Positions 24,952 to 36,877 of a DNA stretch of 64,000 nt are shown here, one piece after another. The notes beneath the pieces were generated by a model. The model did not search any database. It saw nothing but the letters and a program-made list of their open reading frames with translations, and was not told the origin of the DNA. Positions within the stretch are counted from its first letter, which is position 1; each line of letters starts with the position of its first letter. The stretch is from Diadema setosum (taxonomy: Eukaryota; Echinodermata; Echinoidea; Diadematoida; Diadematidae): positions 17,613,706-17,677,705 of the forward strand of contig NC_092693.1 in NCBI RefSeq assembly GCF_964275005.1. The letters run 5' to 3'. The position numbers and the translations under genes were made by a program.

Positions 24952-25495
24952 TCAGGTTTTTTTTTCTTTCCCATTTGAGGCCTTGATCATTGCAAATATC
25001 TTGTCATCGAGAGACCATGCCGCAGACACCTTGTCTTTTCTTTTCTGTACGTCTGACAGAAGTTTGGCGTTACGTTTGGTGAGGTCCTCGACAGTCACTC
25101 GATGAGTTCCCTTCAATTTCCATTTGTTCTTCATCAAAGCCTGTTTGTGCCTATAAGTCGGCGACAGTTTCACAATAAACTGGGCATGGACGGGTATCAC
25201 TGGATCGCGCGGCTCCTGCGTAAGATTAGTTTCCCTGCGACTGGTCTCCCATTCCAGCAAACCTGCGACAGACGCGATGCGATCGGTCGATATCATGCGG
25301 AGCGAGATTTACACCGATGCTCGCAGCAACTTCGAGCACGATGTCTTCAGTGCTTTCGCAGAACGTATATGTCCCACATAGTGTGTTCACAAGGTCGAGT
25401 CTGTGAACACACTGTGGACCTACTGTTTTCACAGTGTGTATACAGAGTCGACTCAATGAAGACACTGTGAAGACACTGTGGGACACTGTGTTCAC
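24952..25495 (-). mobile_element. LINE ORF1-like fragment
   Basis: Two overlapping minus-strand frames. The first (25226-25495) contains VNLAPHDIDRSHRV. The second (24952-25296) contains FIVKLSPTYRHKQALMKNKW and TVEDLTKRNAKLLSDVQKRK. The DIDRSHRV ... FIVKF-type arrangement followed by a basic C-terminal region is typical of the RNA-binding ORF1 protein of several LINE clades. Its position just 5' of the ORF2 remnant, on the same strand, suggests one nearly full-length element of about 3.5 kb. A frame change between the two parts shows decay. Confidence 0.65.
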
Positions 25496-25498
25496 ATT
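25377..25498. repeat. Palindromic short repeats around GTGTTCACA
   Basis: About 120 bp with repeated and inverted copies of TGTGTTCACA, GTGAACACACTGTG, TTTTCACAGTGTG, GACACTGTGAAGACACTGTG and CACTGTGTTCACA. It overlaps the 5' end of the ORF1-like fragment. It may be a tandem promoter-like repeat of the LINE 5' UTR, or an independent minisatellite. Confidence 0.6.
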
Positions 25499-25777
25499 AT
25501 AATATATTATTCAACACTTTGTTTAATCATTGACGAAGGTCCATGGTTGAACTTTGCGTTCTTTCCACCATGGATACCTAGAGAGTGTATAAATTAAAAT
25601 GGTCAGTATTTTTCCCCCAGCGTGATATGTTATTTTAAATACATGTAGATAAATTGTATATATATATGTTTGAGAAACATTAAATGAAATGAAAGGAAAG
25701 GAAATGAAATAAAAAGATGTTTTTATCTTCACAGGCCTAACGCCTAATATTTTTCACATGTACAACTACTTCTGCAG
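25499..25777. other. Intron end with a short LINE-like tail and splice acceptor
   Basis: Contains TTAAATGAAATGAAAGGAAAGG at about 25679-25700 (a LINE-type 3' repeat tail in + orientation) and the acceptor TACTTCTGCAG at 25767-25777 that opens the last transporter exon. Confidence 0.5.
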
Positions 25778-26866
25778 ATCCTAGTATACTGCATGTACGA
25801 GGAGGTCGATGACGCGCAGGCTCAGAACTCGGCATGCCCCAGAAAGCGACACCCTGGCTTAAAAGTCACCCGTCGTGTTCATAAGACCTATGCTGACATC
25901 GCCAGGGCGTACCATGTCTACGGCGATCACGTGGTGAATGTCATGCAAATTATTGACATGACGTCACTGGCCGCACTGTATCTCCAGCTCTGCGGAGCCC
26001 TCCTGGTGGACACGTTCCAGCAGGCGGGCCTCAGCCAGCTCGCGTGGACAACAATCGCGGCTGTTGCCCTGCTACCCACTGTTCTCCTAAAGAACCTGAC
26101 GAAGATATCCTGGCTGAGCCTCGTGGCCTTGCTCTCACTGGTGGTGATGTACGGCAGCGTCGTGTGGTACAGTTTCCGACTTAGCATTCGCTGGGACATC
26201 GGCGCCATCGCCAAGTTCGACGCGCAAAGCTTCACCGTGAGCGCGGCTATCATCGTCTTCACTTTCGGCGCGCAGTTTCTCATGCCGAGCGTAGAGGGCA
26301 GCATGCGGGAGCGCACCCGCTTCAACATGGTGTTAAACTGTTCCTTCGCCGTGACGGGCATCATCAGCGTCGCATATTCTCTCTTCGCCTTCCTGACTTT
26401 TGGCGAAAACACGCAGGAATTCATCACATATAATATGCCTCTAGGCCCGCTGCAGGCCGTCGTCAGCTGCCTCTTCGTCATCAAGTCCCTCCTCACCTAC
26501 CCTCTATTGATTTTCCTCATCGTTTCCACCGTCGACTCCATGCAGCTAAGCTCGATACCAAAATGCTACCCGGACGAGGGAAGCCTACTTCCGCCAGTCT
26601 GGGCGGTTGTCTTCCGCTTACTCCTAGTTGCTCTGACTCTACTTCTAGCCGTGGCTGTCCCTCATTTCTCCCTCCTCATGAGTTTTACCGGAAGCCTCAT
26701 CGCTCCTTGGCTGGATTTCATATTTCCCTGCATATTTTACCTCAAGCTTCGAAGGAGAAGCATTCGTTTATACGAACAATTTTTTATATGGTTTATTGTA
26801 GTCTTCAGTGGAGTAGCTGGTCTCATTGGTATATTTTATTCCCTTAAAGCACTCGTTTCTGTTTAA
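25778..26866 (+). CDS. VIAAT-like transporter, main membrane exon (SLC32 family)
   Basis: 362 codons, stop at 26864-26866. With the two upstream exons the product is about 467 residues against roughly 500-525 for VIAAT, so nearly complete. SLC32 proteins use the vesicular proton gradient to load GABA or glycine into synaptic vesicles. Family landmarks in order: ILVYCMYEE, YADIARAYHVYGDHVVNVMQ, LLPTVLLKNLTKISWLSL, IIVFTFGAQFLMPSVEG, FLTFGENTQEFITYNMP, VIKSLLTYPL, VPHFSLLMSFTGSL and the closing GIFYSLKAL. Each has a close counterpart in vertebrate VIAAT (for example VVNVAQIIE, LLPCAFLKNL, IFLPSLEGNM, VPHFALLMGLTGSL). About nine hydrophobic segments are visible. The exon is clearly more GC-rich than its flanks. 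Family assignment is firm; orthology to the true GABA/glycine carrier, as opposed to a divergent paralogue, is not. Confidence 0.92.
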   Translation: MLVYCMYEEVDDAQAQNSACPRKRHPGLKVTRRVHKTYADIARAYHVYGDHVVNVMQIIDMTSLAALYLQLCGALLVDTFQQAGLSQLAWTTIAAVALLPTVLLKNLTKISWLSLVALLSLVVMYGSVVWYSFRLSIRWDIGAIAKFDAQSFTVSAAIIVFTFGAQFLMPSVEGSMRERTRFNMVLNCSFAVTGIISVAYSLFAFLTFGENTQEFITYNMPLGPLQAVVSCLFVIKSLLTYPLLIFLIVSTVDSMQLSSIPKCYPDEGSLLPPVWAVVFRLLLVALTLLLAVAVPHFSLLMSFTGSLIAPWLDFIFPCIFYLKLRRRSIRLYEQFFIWFIVVFSGVAGLIGIFYSLKALVSV

Positions 26867-27571
26867 CAGATATTTATGATCTTAAGATTGTAGAATGACA
26901 GTTGTCTGAAACAGAGTAATTTGTATCTAAATAATGTATTCGCCATTGCTTGACCGCGCTCAACGTCGTAATTTATTTTAAGGTTGTGATTTCGAGATAC
27001 CAAACGATTATGGAAAAAGACACAGGAGGCTCTGTACAGTACAGTATACTTCCAAATAACAACCTCTTTGGAAGTAGTGGAATTAATGTGTTGTTTCAAA
27101 ATCTGTTTTATCATTTCTTGAAAAGCAATCGAGCCCTGAATATATACGCAGGAACTTTGAACTATGAGGCAAGAGAACTACTTTCTCATAACGAGGGTTT
27201 GCATATTTATCAGTATTCTTTTCATAACTTGAGTGAACATTATAATTATGAGCAAACTTGCCACTTGATCACAGTGCGACGTCCATCCCTCCAACAAAGT
27301 TATATTCTTGGTCAGTTTCTGCATTGGTAGGGCCGGGGGGGGGGGGTGTCACTAAAGCGAATGGGGTTAGCTAAGGGAGGGAAGGGATCACTAAAGCAAA
27401 TAGGATATCAGTGTTTAGACACCAAGGTGTCTTTGACGCACAGATCTCTGACCTCGAATTCTCCACTCACTAATTATTGCAACTTATTGGTTTAAATTGC
27501 TCTTCATCGACGTAAATAAACACCGATAATCCAGTGGTATGAGTAATAACCATGATTCAAATCATGAGCAT

Positions 27572-27640
27572 ACTCGGGTGGGATTCGAACAAACGACCTG
27601 CTATATAGGCAAGCGTTATATCCACTCGAATATACCGAGT
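27572..27640 (-). repeat. tRNA-derived sequence (SINE head or tRNA pseudogene)
   Basis: On the minus strand, ACTCGGT at the 5' end pairs with ACCCGAGT at the 3' end over six pairs. An A-box-like stretch (TTCGAGTGGATATAAC) is followed by an anticodon-arm hairpin CTTGC-CTATATA-GCAGG and a good B box (GTTCGAATCCC). The D arm is poor. This is more like a tRNA-derived SINE or pseudogene than a working tRNA. Confidence 0.5.
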
Positions 27641-28859
27641 TTGATCCCGCCCATTAGCCAGTGATGGTTCTTATTGATTACTGCAGCGGGTACTGCGTAT
27701 TCACTTTTCGATTCTTCCGGTTGAGTTATTAAAAAGAGAGATGATATACCTCGTAAACTGTCCCAATATTCCAAACAGTCTCCTTTGTGGAAGTTAACAT
27801 CATTTTCAAGTTCGCTTTCAGGGGCTAACATGAGATCAAGCATAGAAAGCTGCTCTAATATGCTCTTGTGGAATCAGAGATGAGGAAAAAAAATGTAGCC
27901 AGAGTATTGAATTTCAGTGTCATAAACAAACATACAATTTCTCAGTGATTTGGATCACAAGCTCATTTAGACGTTGCCATGAGGATGATGACGTCATTGC
28001 CTTCTTTTGTCCATTTAGTTGATGTGCACTTTAGTCTTCACTAAACTGAAGTCTGTTTGTGTTAAAAAAAAAATGATTGACTTCAACATTTTCATCAGTT
28101 CTTCCGGATTTGACCTGAAATAGCAATAAAGATCTTCATGAAAATCAAAAGCTGTAGATGTAAGCTTAGTGACCAAAATGATTTATCAGATAATGTCTGC
28201 GTGAAAAAATAAAGATTTTTTTTTTTTTTTTTTTTGCGGCAAAAGCATTAACTACTATAGATAGAGGGCTAAATGCAAGGGAGTTACTGAATCAAAATCA
28301 GGAACACATGAAAACTATAGTGAGACAATAAAGGATTTGATATTGCTGGCATTGTGAAATATTTTTTTATCTTATCATGGCTATCAATATTTTGTAATAT
28401 CGAATTAATGTCATCAACAGCAGAGCATTCATTAGGTGAAGTTCAGCCTTTAAAGCCATCTTTAAAGCCACCATGGCTGTGTAAGAGGATTCAGTCCCAT
28501 CTAATATACATTGACCTTCTAATGCCAAAGTCTGCTATAGAAATATTGTATATAAAATATTTTACATTTAACGCAGTAACACATTCAGTTGGTTTCTTTC
28601 AATCAACCTGTCAATTGATCATTTGAGAATGAAATAAAGAGAGAAGATTGAGTAGAATATACCTGCCTTGTACTCCTATGTTATCAACAATATTTAACAG
28701 TCAATTCCTAGTTATCTTCTAATTTCGTGAATTCGCGCATCAAGCTACACGCACGCAGTGTCGGAATGAAAGATTAATTATAGATTTACGACCAAAGGAA
28801 AAGTTGAATTATCCATGAACTTTATAATCATATCATCAGATTGTGGAGAATAATATACA

Positions 28860-28902
28860 TATTATATATACATATATATACATATATATGTATATATATA
28901 TA

Positions 28903-28935
<33 letters not shown>
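28860..28935. repeat. (TA)n microsatellite
   Basis: Interrupted alternating TA tract with CATATA and TCTATA variants. Translations of it are not genes. Confidence 0.9.
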
Positions 28936-28938
<3 letters not shown>

Positions 28939-29181
28939 ATGTGCAAAATTATTCAGGAGAAGCCAAAAAAAAAACCCAAAAAAAAACCTGCTGTAGCGGT
29001 GACTTCTTTCGCAAAACATTATCCCAATTCATCGCTACGTGAATCTCATTAGAAGATCCAGCTGAGGCACGCGGCTGGTCGTTATTCATAACTCTCTGCC
29101 CCAAAAAGGAACATGCGCATAAAGAGTTGAAAGGTTGGTCCGTCGGGTATTCGAGCTTTGGTCTGCCTGAACCGCTATGAC

Positions 29182-29252
29182 GTCTCCGTGGCTGAACGGT
29201 TAAGGCGTTGGCGTTCCATGCCAAAGACCCGGTTCGATTCCCGGTGGAGACC
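29182..29252 (+). tRNA. tRNA-like sequence, anticodon TCC (Gly-like), possibly a pseudogene or SINE head
   Basis: Acceptor stem GTCTCCG/TGGAGAC closes with one G-T pair. A box TGGCTGAACGG and B box GGTTCGATTCC are both present. The anticodon stem TTGGC/GCCAA is perfect, with loop GTTCCAT placing TCC at positions 34-36. A TTTTT Pol III terminator follows at 29255-29259. Oddities: loop base 32 is G, the variable loop has only three bases, and the T stem CCCGG/CCCGG has a central C-C clash, as if one G of the usual CCCGGG had been lost. The D arm resembles Leu/Ser tRNAs more than Gly. An (AT)n tract starts 70 bp downstream, as in some SINEs. Confidence 0.5.
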
Positions 29253-29320
29253 GATTTTTCAACTCTTGCGCTTTTCCGAAAAGGAGGAACAGTAAGAGGA
29301 ATATTTCACCTTCCTTTCTC

Positions 29321-29324
<4 letters not shown>

Positions 29325-29397
<73 letters not shown>

Positions 29398-29405
29398 ATA
29401 CATAC
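29325..29405. repeat. (TA)n microsatellite
   Basis: About 30 TA units followed by TATG repeats. Confidence 0.92.
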
Positions 29406-29600
29406 ATACACGCATACATAGTACATACAAACAAACATGACTATATTGTACGTGCTTGGAGTTACTGTTGCATAAGCCTGTCGGGAGTTTGAAAATGTCT
29501 TACATAATCTTATGCACTGCGAGACTGCCGTTTGGACCACCAATCATCAACCCCATGATGATTACCTACTGCATCCTTTCATCGTACTTCTGTTCTCGAT

Positions 29601-29617
29601 GTTTGTCTGTCTGTCTG

Positions 29618-29656
<39 letters not shown>
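29601..29656. repeat. (CTGT)n/(CT)n microsatellite
   Basis: Four TCTG units pass into a (CT)n tract of about 17 units. Confidence 0.9.
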
Positions 29657-29660
<4 letters not shown>

Positions 29661-32600
29661 CGTCCATGTTCTCGTATTGCGTCTGTTCGTTTGTTTTCAT
29701 TTCCATCTGAGAAGATGGCTGGATAGCCCGTGTTCAGCTGCAATAGCTGGTCTTCCATGGGCTCCCGTTGGATGGGGTCCCGTTGGCGAGTTCTAAAGTT
29801 ATTTTAAAATCGTGTACATATAGCAGGCTTAATTCTTCCTTGCGTCAACAATGAAATACTGTACGAGCTGAGTACGCTTTTTAAATTTGTCTTCGTTCTT
29901 ACAAAGCTCATAGCATAGCCCATTTGATACTACGATCGTGTATGATGTCATGTATGATAATGATAATAATAATGATCGATAATAATAGTGACTAATAATG
30001 ATAATTAGATTCTGTACGTGTTTGGACGGTTTCATTACTAATATTGACACAAGTGGTATACTCTCCTGCATGAAGTAGCATCAAACAGATGATTAAAAAT
30101 TAATTGAATTTTATTAGTAAATTATAGAAGAATAAGGCAAAACAGAGACAATGGAGATTCGCAAGTGGTTAATATCTTTATTCTCTCCTTGTATTTTTCT
30201 ATCTAAAACAACAACAACAACAACAGGTCAATATCAATGCAGGAATTGCAAAGCCTTAGATACTACCGTGTTTTTGATACTTCATTAAAAAAGAACAAAA
30301 CAAACCACGTAAGTAAACTAAGGCTGTATTCACTGGATTTTTAGATGAAAGGCCCGAATACCCAACAACGTAGAAATATTAAAATATCCTTGGGTAAACA
30401 GAAGACAAAAACAAGAAGTGAGACTATCTTTCTGAGAAGGGAAATAAAATCTAATCAAACGACTGTATAGTGAAACTAGAAACTATACCTTCATTCCTAA
30501 GTGTCACATCCGCTTTGAAGTTCCTGATATCCGTTAAAGTTGGCTAATGTAGAGTCTACTTCGCCCATTCTAATAACACATATAGAACCCTCCTCTATTT
30601 AGCCTTGTAATCATTAATATAGAAGACTGTCAGAGCGCCAAATCAACTTTATCAATATCCTAAGGTGTCAGAGTCGTTTCTGCACACGCTTGCCGAAAGG
30701 AGAGATATCACTTTTAGGAGGAATCGAATCATTATTTTCAATCATAATGTTGGATTAGAAATTTGGGATTCACAACTCCGCCTGACTATAGAAGACTTGC
30801 ATTTAGATAACAGCTGACGGATATACGCCCGCACGTCTGTACTCGGTGAACTGTACTTCATATGTCGCGTGTACTGTCCCGTTCGGCTACGGGCATACCA
30901 TAGTTTGAGGAAGCAAAAGTGATGGCGATTTCGTACAGAATCCAACATGCTGTAAATCTGTAAGGCTCCGTGAGTGCAGAGACAACGACCAAACATGAAG
31001 AAGGCGTGAGTATTAACAGTCAAAATGAATATTGTAAATTAAGTGTTTGTTTGTGTGTTTGTTTGTTTGTGCATGTGTATATGTGTATGCCAGACGTGGT
31101 TTGTCGGATACACCCTACTTGAGGGCCCTATATTGGAAGGTACAAATTTTCTAAGGATTTTACTCTAAAAGAAAAAAAAATCAACGAAAACGAAATATGT
31201 CTCGAAGTGTTGGATTTTGATAGGCTGTAACTATAGTCGGAAACTATATGAAAACACGCAAATTTATTCGTGGCAGTTGCTGCCGCATTCCCGTCTTGTG
31301 CGTGTAACTCTATACAATCATGAATACTTACTGTGAGTGTGCTTGGTAGTAATCGTTAACCTATTCTTAAGAAAAAAAAAAGGGTAAAAGTACCGACTCA
31401 AGAAGATAAATCGATTTACTACCGAATGCACAAACAAGAAAAACGTTACAAGTGGGCTGGAATCACTGTGCACAGGGTGTTATATACTTTTGAAATAATC
31501 TGTTACTGCATGCACATTCACGGGTGTAGTGTCCACATCGACAAAATGATTCCATGATTATGTAGAATAGTTGTATTGTGAATAATGGAGACATAATGCA
31601 TTTATCGACGTATAGGTATAGGTCAAAGGTCAGTTATTTTTTGAAATAATGTTGGCGATGTATTAGAATTTAATTTTTTTCCAAACACATTCTGTGTGTG
31701 TCTAGTTTCCTTCCTTGCGATGTTCTACTTTGTTATAGAAAGATTAGGTCACTGCTTTACAAGAAAAAAATAAGAAAATGAAAATATGGCTCCCTTTTAT
31801 ACTTAAAATAATAGGATCTCAATTTATTGAACTTGCATGACAAATAATTTATTGTATGTGTCTAAAGATGTGGAATGTCACGATTAATGTAGATTAATAT
31901 AACACATTGCACGTCGAGAAGCACTTGCGGGTTGACCTAATTGATATTAGGTATAGCAGGGGATAGTAAGGGATCTGAGCACTGAAAGGGTGTATAGGAT
32001 ACAGTGCCCTTTTAGGAGAGGTTAAAAGGTTAAAAAGGTTCATTTTTAAAGGATGTGGCATGATTGCATAAACAAGTGATGTGTTATTTTATGATCGGTT
32101 TCATAATGTGTGAGACTCAATTCCTTGAAGAGGTCGGGGTGTTGGCGACATTCAAACATAAAGATAAACAACACAGAAATGCAGGATAGGAAAACTCGTG
32201 CAGCGATGTTCATTCAAAAGGATCTGAAGCCATATCCAGTGGTGAATTCCACATACATTTGTATCTTTTTAGCCGCAAGCCGAACGAGGTGTCATCCACC
32301 TGAAGTCAAATCTGTCTAGAAAATTAGAATTTGACTATTACCTCTTTTATAAGTGTAAACCAACTTTTTATACTATGTAAGGATAGTATTTTTAGTCGTC
32401 CTCTATACCAATGCCAGATGAACAATATTATAGAATGGGGTAGGACCAATTTTCTGGTCAATGCAGATAGAAAAGGATTTTTTCTTTAAAGGACACGTGA
32501 CTTAACCGGAAGTTACCTACGTCACTACCACTCCAGAGGGGGAAAAAAGGACGGATGACAGATATTTTGTGACTGTCCTTAATTACAAAGGTTCTTTGGT

Positions 32601-33606
32601 GTACGTAACTGGGTTGTGTCCTCTCTTGTTGGTTGCGAAGCACACGTATAGAGCGTGCTGTGTGCACCTTTAAGGCTACTTCAGAATAGTGCCACTTGGC
32701 ATACACTTTTCCGGATTTTATTTTTAGTCATCTTCTTTCAAGGACTTTTTTTTTTACAGCCATTGTTTGGTCGAATCAACCACAAGGTATTGTCTTGTAT
32801 ATGGCCCAACTTTATTTCCTTACCGTTCTCGCCACTGCTTGCTCTCTTTCGTTTACGTTATGTAGCCATGACAATTTTCACTACGAATAGAACCGCTGTA
32901 TTTATATTTCCACCGCACTACTGTGCGCAATGATGTTGACAGTTTTTGAAGGATTGGGTAGTGATGATCGTCTGTTATGTACTACAAACACTTTACACAG
33001 TTTATAGCATTGACCAATCTAAAAATAATGCGGATAAACAGTGATTACAATAACAAATCGTTGGGACTAACTATACCTGTTACGTCCATGAGTTAATCTT
33101 TTTCTCCCACTTCCACTGCGTGCGAAGCGATACTTAACCAAACCTACTATTTTTTGATTTACACACTCGTCCTGGAAGAGAACCAATAGTATTGAATGAT
33201 TTCATACAATACTGCCAAACTTGATATTCTCTTGGCCATGATGTTTTAAGACAGCCGCATTTAAATCAAACATCAAGTATACAGAAAATGAAAGGTTCAG
33301 TGTATTCTGAACGCAAATGATGATAATGTCTCGTGCGCCAACAATGCGCATCGGTTTCGTTATAACCTTTGCAAATGACTGTAAATTATTATTTTGTTAA
33401 TTGCATTTCAGTTGCATGTTTACAGTTTAGACTGATAAGCTGTCTTAGAACTTCATAATTATTGTTCATTATAATTCTCTATTACCGGTTTAATATCCTT
33501 CAAGTGGATGATATTGAAAGCAGAATATACTCAAGCGCCAGAGGCCGCTCAAGTTTCACGAAGCTCGTATTACTTCCGTGACTGCAAAACCACAATTTGA
33601 TTGCTG

Positions 33607-34105
33607 TTAAAGGAAACCTAAACCCAAATATGAATGTGGATTGAGTGAAAGCAGCAGCATTATAGTAGAACACAGCGAAATTTGAGGAAAATCGGACATT
33701 TGACGAAAAAGATATGAATTTTTTAATTTCGGTGCCGTCATCGCTGGATATGAAGACTGCTATAGTTCATGACGCCATGTAAGGACAACAACATAAGAAA
33801 GGAAAATTCAACATATTTTCACTTTTCTAGCGCAATGAAAACAAAAACACTGGACTTAGTCCGTCCAGAAAGCAGGGGAATGATGGCATACGTACTTTTC
33901 ATGAGACAATAATTTGTGGAATTCTTCTCTTTCTTGACTGCTGTCCATACATGACGTACATGAACCGAGAGTCCTCGCGCTTATCCAGCAATGACGGCGG
34001 CGGAACTTGAAAAATTCATAACTCTTTAATTGATGGTCCGATTTTCCTCAAATTTCGCTGATGTATTCTACTAATATTGCTACTCGCGCTCAAAGTTTCC
34101 TTTAA
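33607..34105. mobile_element. MITE, family 2, complete 499-bp copy
   Basis: It is bounded by TTAA on both sides. The left end AGGAAACCTAAACCC and the right end (reverse complement AGGAAACTTTGAGCG) form terminal inverted repeats. The inverted relation continues inwards (AAATTTGAGGAAAATCGGAC at the left against GTCCGATTTTCCTCAAATTT at the right). No coding capacity. TTAA targets are used by piggyBac-type transposases among others. Confidence 0.8.
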
Positions 34106-36877
34106 GCCTGCACGTAGAGCATCGAAAGTTGCCATGTGTGTTCGAGTGAATACCATTAAAAAGTATGCTGAAAGTAGCCAATGCATACTTCACACTGTGA
34201 ATAATACTGAACCTGTATCATAATGATAAACATTAAGTTATACCCATCTTAAACACAAAATAAAATCATCATAAAATGCACTGCTTTCTGCTCACGCGCG
34301 CGCACACACACTACACACAATCATGTGACTTTGTGTGTCCGTGTTTGTCCGTGTTTGCTTAATAAGTTGATATACAAAGTCATCTATGTCCTATCACAGC
34401 CTCACACGACTACCTCGTGAGGTAAACCCTTCGGTAAAGGGAACACTACAGCACATATACGTTTTTGCAGATGCTCTAATTTAATCTATGATTTGTTAAT
34501 TCATGTTTGATTGTATATATTGTGTGACCTGCAAAGTAATTTGCTGTTGCAGTGTGTTAGCAAAAGACCATGGACTATATCGCTGCTGAAAGAAACAACA
34601 GACTAATGTTTTTAACATCCCAGAAGGTACTTAACTCAGAGATAGGGAAAGCCTAGGACGAAGTGAATTTGAATGGGAAATTATTCAATACAAAATTAGG
34701 TTAAGTAATTCTCACATTTTCGTAAACGATATCCCTTATTTGTTAATGTATTCATCATCGCCATCATTGTTATTATCTTATCTCGTTAAATGGGTTGGGG
34801 GACATTAAAGGTGAAAATAAAGGAGATCTAATATGGGGGAATAACACTTTCTCTCTGCTCCCCCTCGTCCTCACGTACAACGCAGACTCCAGGTCATATA
34901 TTTTGACATAATAACAAGCAAGTCCATTAAATCTGTGAGTGTTAACCCTGATGTCAAAATGGCTAAAGCTTGAAGGAGCCTCGCCCTGTTAAAGGAAAAT
35001 GTCGAATCACGGGATTTTAATATTTCTATCATAAGTTTGGCTTCAAAGAAGGCTTCATGAATGACAATGTTCGCATTCATTCGAACACGGCGGACATATA
35101 GGATGTCAGTTCGATAGAGTAGACGGACGTTTACTGTTGTCTCAGGGGGCTGCATTACATCACGTGTACATCCTGTCGCTAGCTTCCATTTTCCGGACAG
35201 TCTAAATTCTACCTAACCCGGATATAATATACGAGGCCAGTTCACATCCAAAATCTGTAACACAGTTTTTAGCCAGTCCGTCTACATCTGATTTTGCATT
35301 CTCTCGTCAAAAGGAATAAGGCACGGACAGTCACTGTTAAAGAGGAATTCCAGTCCAGTTATAAGTTAGTCTGGTAAGAAAGAGTAAAGCCTTATGAGTT
35401 GAATTATAAAATTTGATCAAAAGCAGATGAAAATGAGTGAGGTGACTGATGTCATCATCTCACATTTTTCCATTGTGCAAAAAAAAAAATGATGAAAATT
35501 CAAAATTTCTGTTTTATACCAAAATTAAAACATAATATTATTCCAGGTTGAATCACTTTCGAATAATGATCAGTTAGAAATATCGCCATTTGAGACTTGT
35601 CGTAATTCAATCCAATTCAATTCAAAGGTTTTATTTTCACTTCTTTCAACAGAATGTACAAAAAGTATAGATTCGACATGCATTTGAAGGAATGATACAT
35701 AGATAGCAGAGAATAACATGTATTTGCGTTTGAATGAAATTGTGTTTGAATGAAAAACTGGAAATTTCAAAATCAAATGTACAACCTACATATGGCAAGT
35801 CGTGAATGGCTAGCATGATCACTAAATTATTTGCATTCTCATATTGACTGTTCAATAATTTTTTTTCCTGAAAATTAGTGAAACGTCAAATTGTCATAGC
35901 TTCCTTATTTGTAATCCGATTTTGATCAAATTTTCATTGCTTTGCTAAGGATTTTTTTACGCCTCAGTTCTTTTCAGACCAACTTTCAGGTTCACTGGAA
36001 TTCCCCTTTCAGGATTTTGTACAAGGTTGTTTATGATATGAAATAAAATGCTCAATGGTAGGTGAGTATACGCTCAGGGTTTGACACGACCCCAATAGAA
36101 AAATATCATATACGCCTCCGCCACTTTGTCATATTATAGTATGTGCACTTCGTTATCATGATTTTACCTATTTGCAGTTCAAGGCATGCAACCATCGTTC
36201 ATAATAAAAAGTAATATTGCTCTCTGTTCTATTTGCGGATATGAATATGTGTTCAAAATTGATAGTGAGAGGGGGACAAAGCTTTGTAATTCCAGCTCCT
36301 TGATAATTCAATTGTAATCTCTGCTACATTTAAGCAAAAGTATAATTGGACCATGTACGGATAGAATAAGTCATATCTGAACATTGGGTGGAAAAAAAAA
36401 GTTATCTGAATATCTATGTTAAATTGGGAAGTGTACAAAAACGTTTGAAAATTGCATAATCATTTGTGCTTGAGTGATTTGTCAGAGTGATGTAATCATG
36501 ATGTCTGCAAAGGGCGAACTTCTTCATGAACTTTTGTCTTTCTTCTTTCACTTTCTTAGCAGCTCCTTCTTCATTTACTTTTTGTCTGCTACTTTTCCTT
36601 TCCTTCGTCATCATTGCCTTCCCCGTTGTTACATCTATTCTATTTTCTCCTCATTTCATTTACTTCTCTTCCATAAACGTACAAAGTTTAGATCTCAACT
36701 GATTTCATATGTAAATGCATGTAGGCCTTAAGATTTTAAAGCATATCATAAGCTACCTGCATTGCACACTATAGCTTCTCCGAAAAACAGAGAACCTTCC
36801 TTGAGATAAATTACAATGAGATAAAGATATACACCCTGTCAATGAAATCATACGCCTCTGTCCAATTCAATTTCCAG
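34106..36877. other. No supported gene; one LINE-type tail
   Basis: AT-rich spacer before the NLR gene. Minus-strand AATAAAACCTTTGAATTGAA with a (TTGAA)n-like tail at about 35600-35640 looks like the 3' end of a truncated LINE extending to perhaps 35860. The NLR start-codon exon and promoter should lie in this interval or further upstream but are not identified. Confidence 0.45.

Larger units (their letters stand above)
26867..33606. other. No supported gene; repeats and tRNA-like sequences
   Basis: About 6.7 kb downstream of the transporter without a recognisable coding exon. It holds a G-run near 27332-27346, T-run at 28217-28236, several (AT)n tracts and a (CT)n tract, an ATT/AAT-rich stretch at about 29955-30005 and two tRNA-like sequences listed separately. 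The transporter 3' UTR must begin at 26867, but no convincing poly(A) signal was pinned down. Confidence 0.5.

Noticed and set aside
25927-26496. 189-codon open frame on the minus strand
   Set aside because: It lies wholly opposite the conserved membrane exon of the VIAAT-like transporter; the + strand frame explains the sequence.
30742-31023. 93-codon minus-strand open frame in moderately GC-rich sequence
   Set aside because: No domain, no splice-site pair, no second supporting signal.
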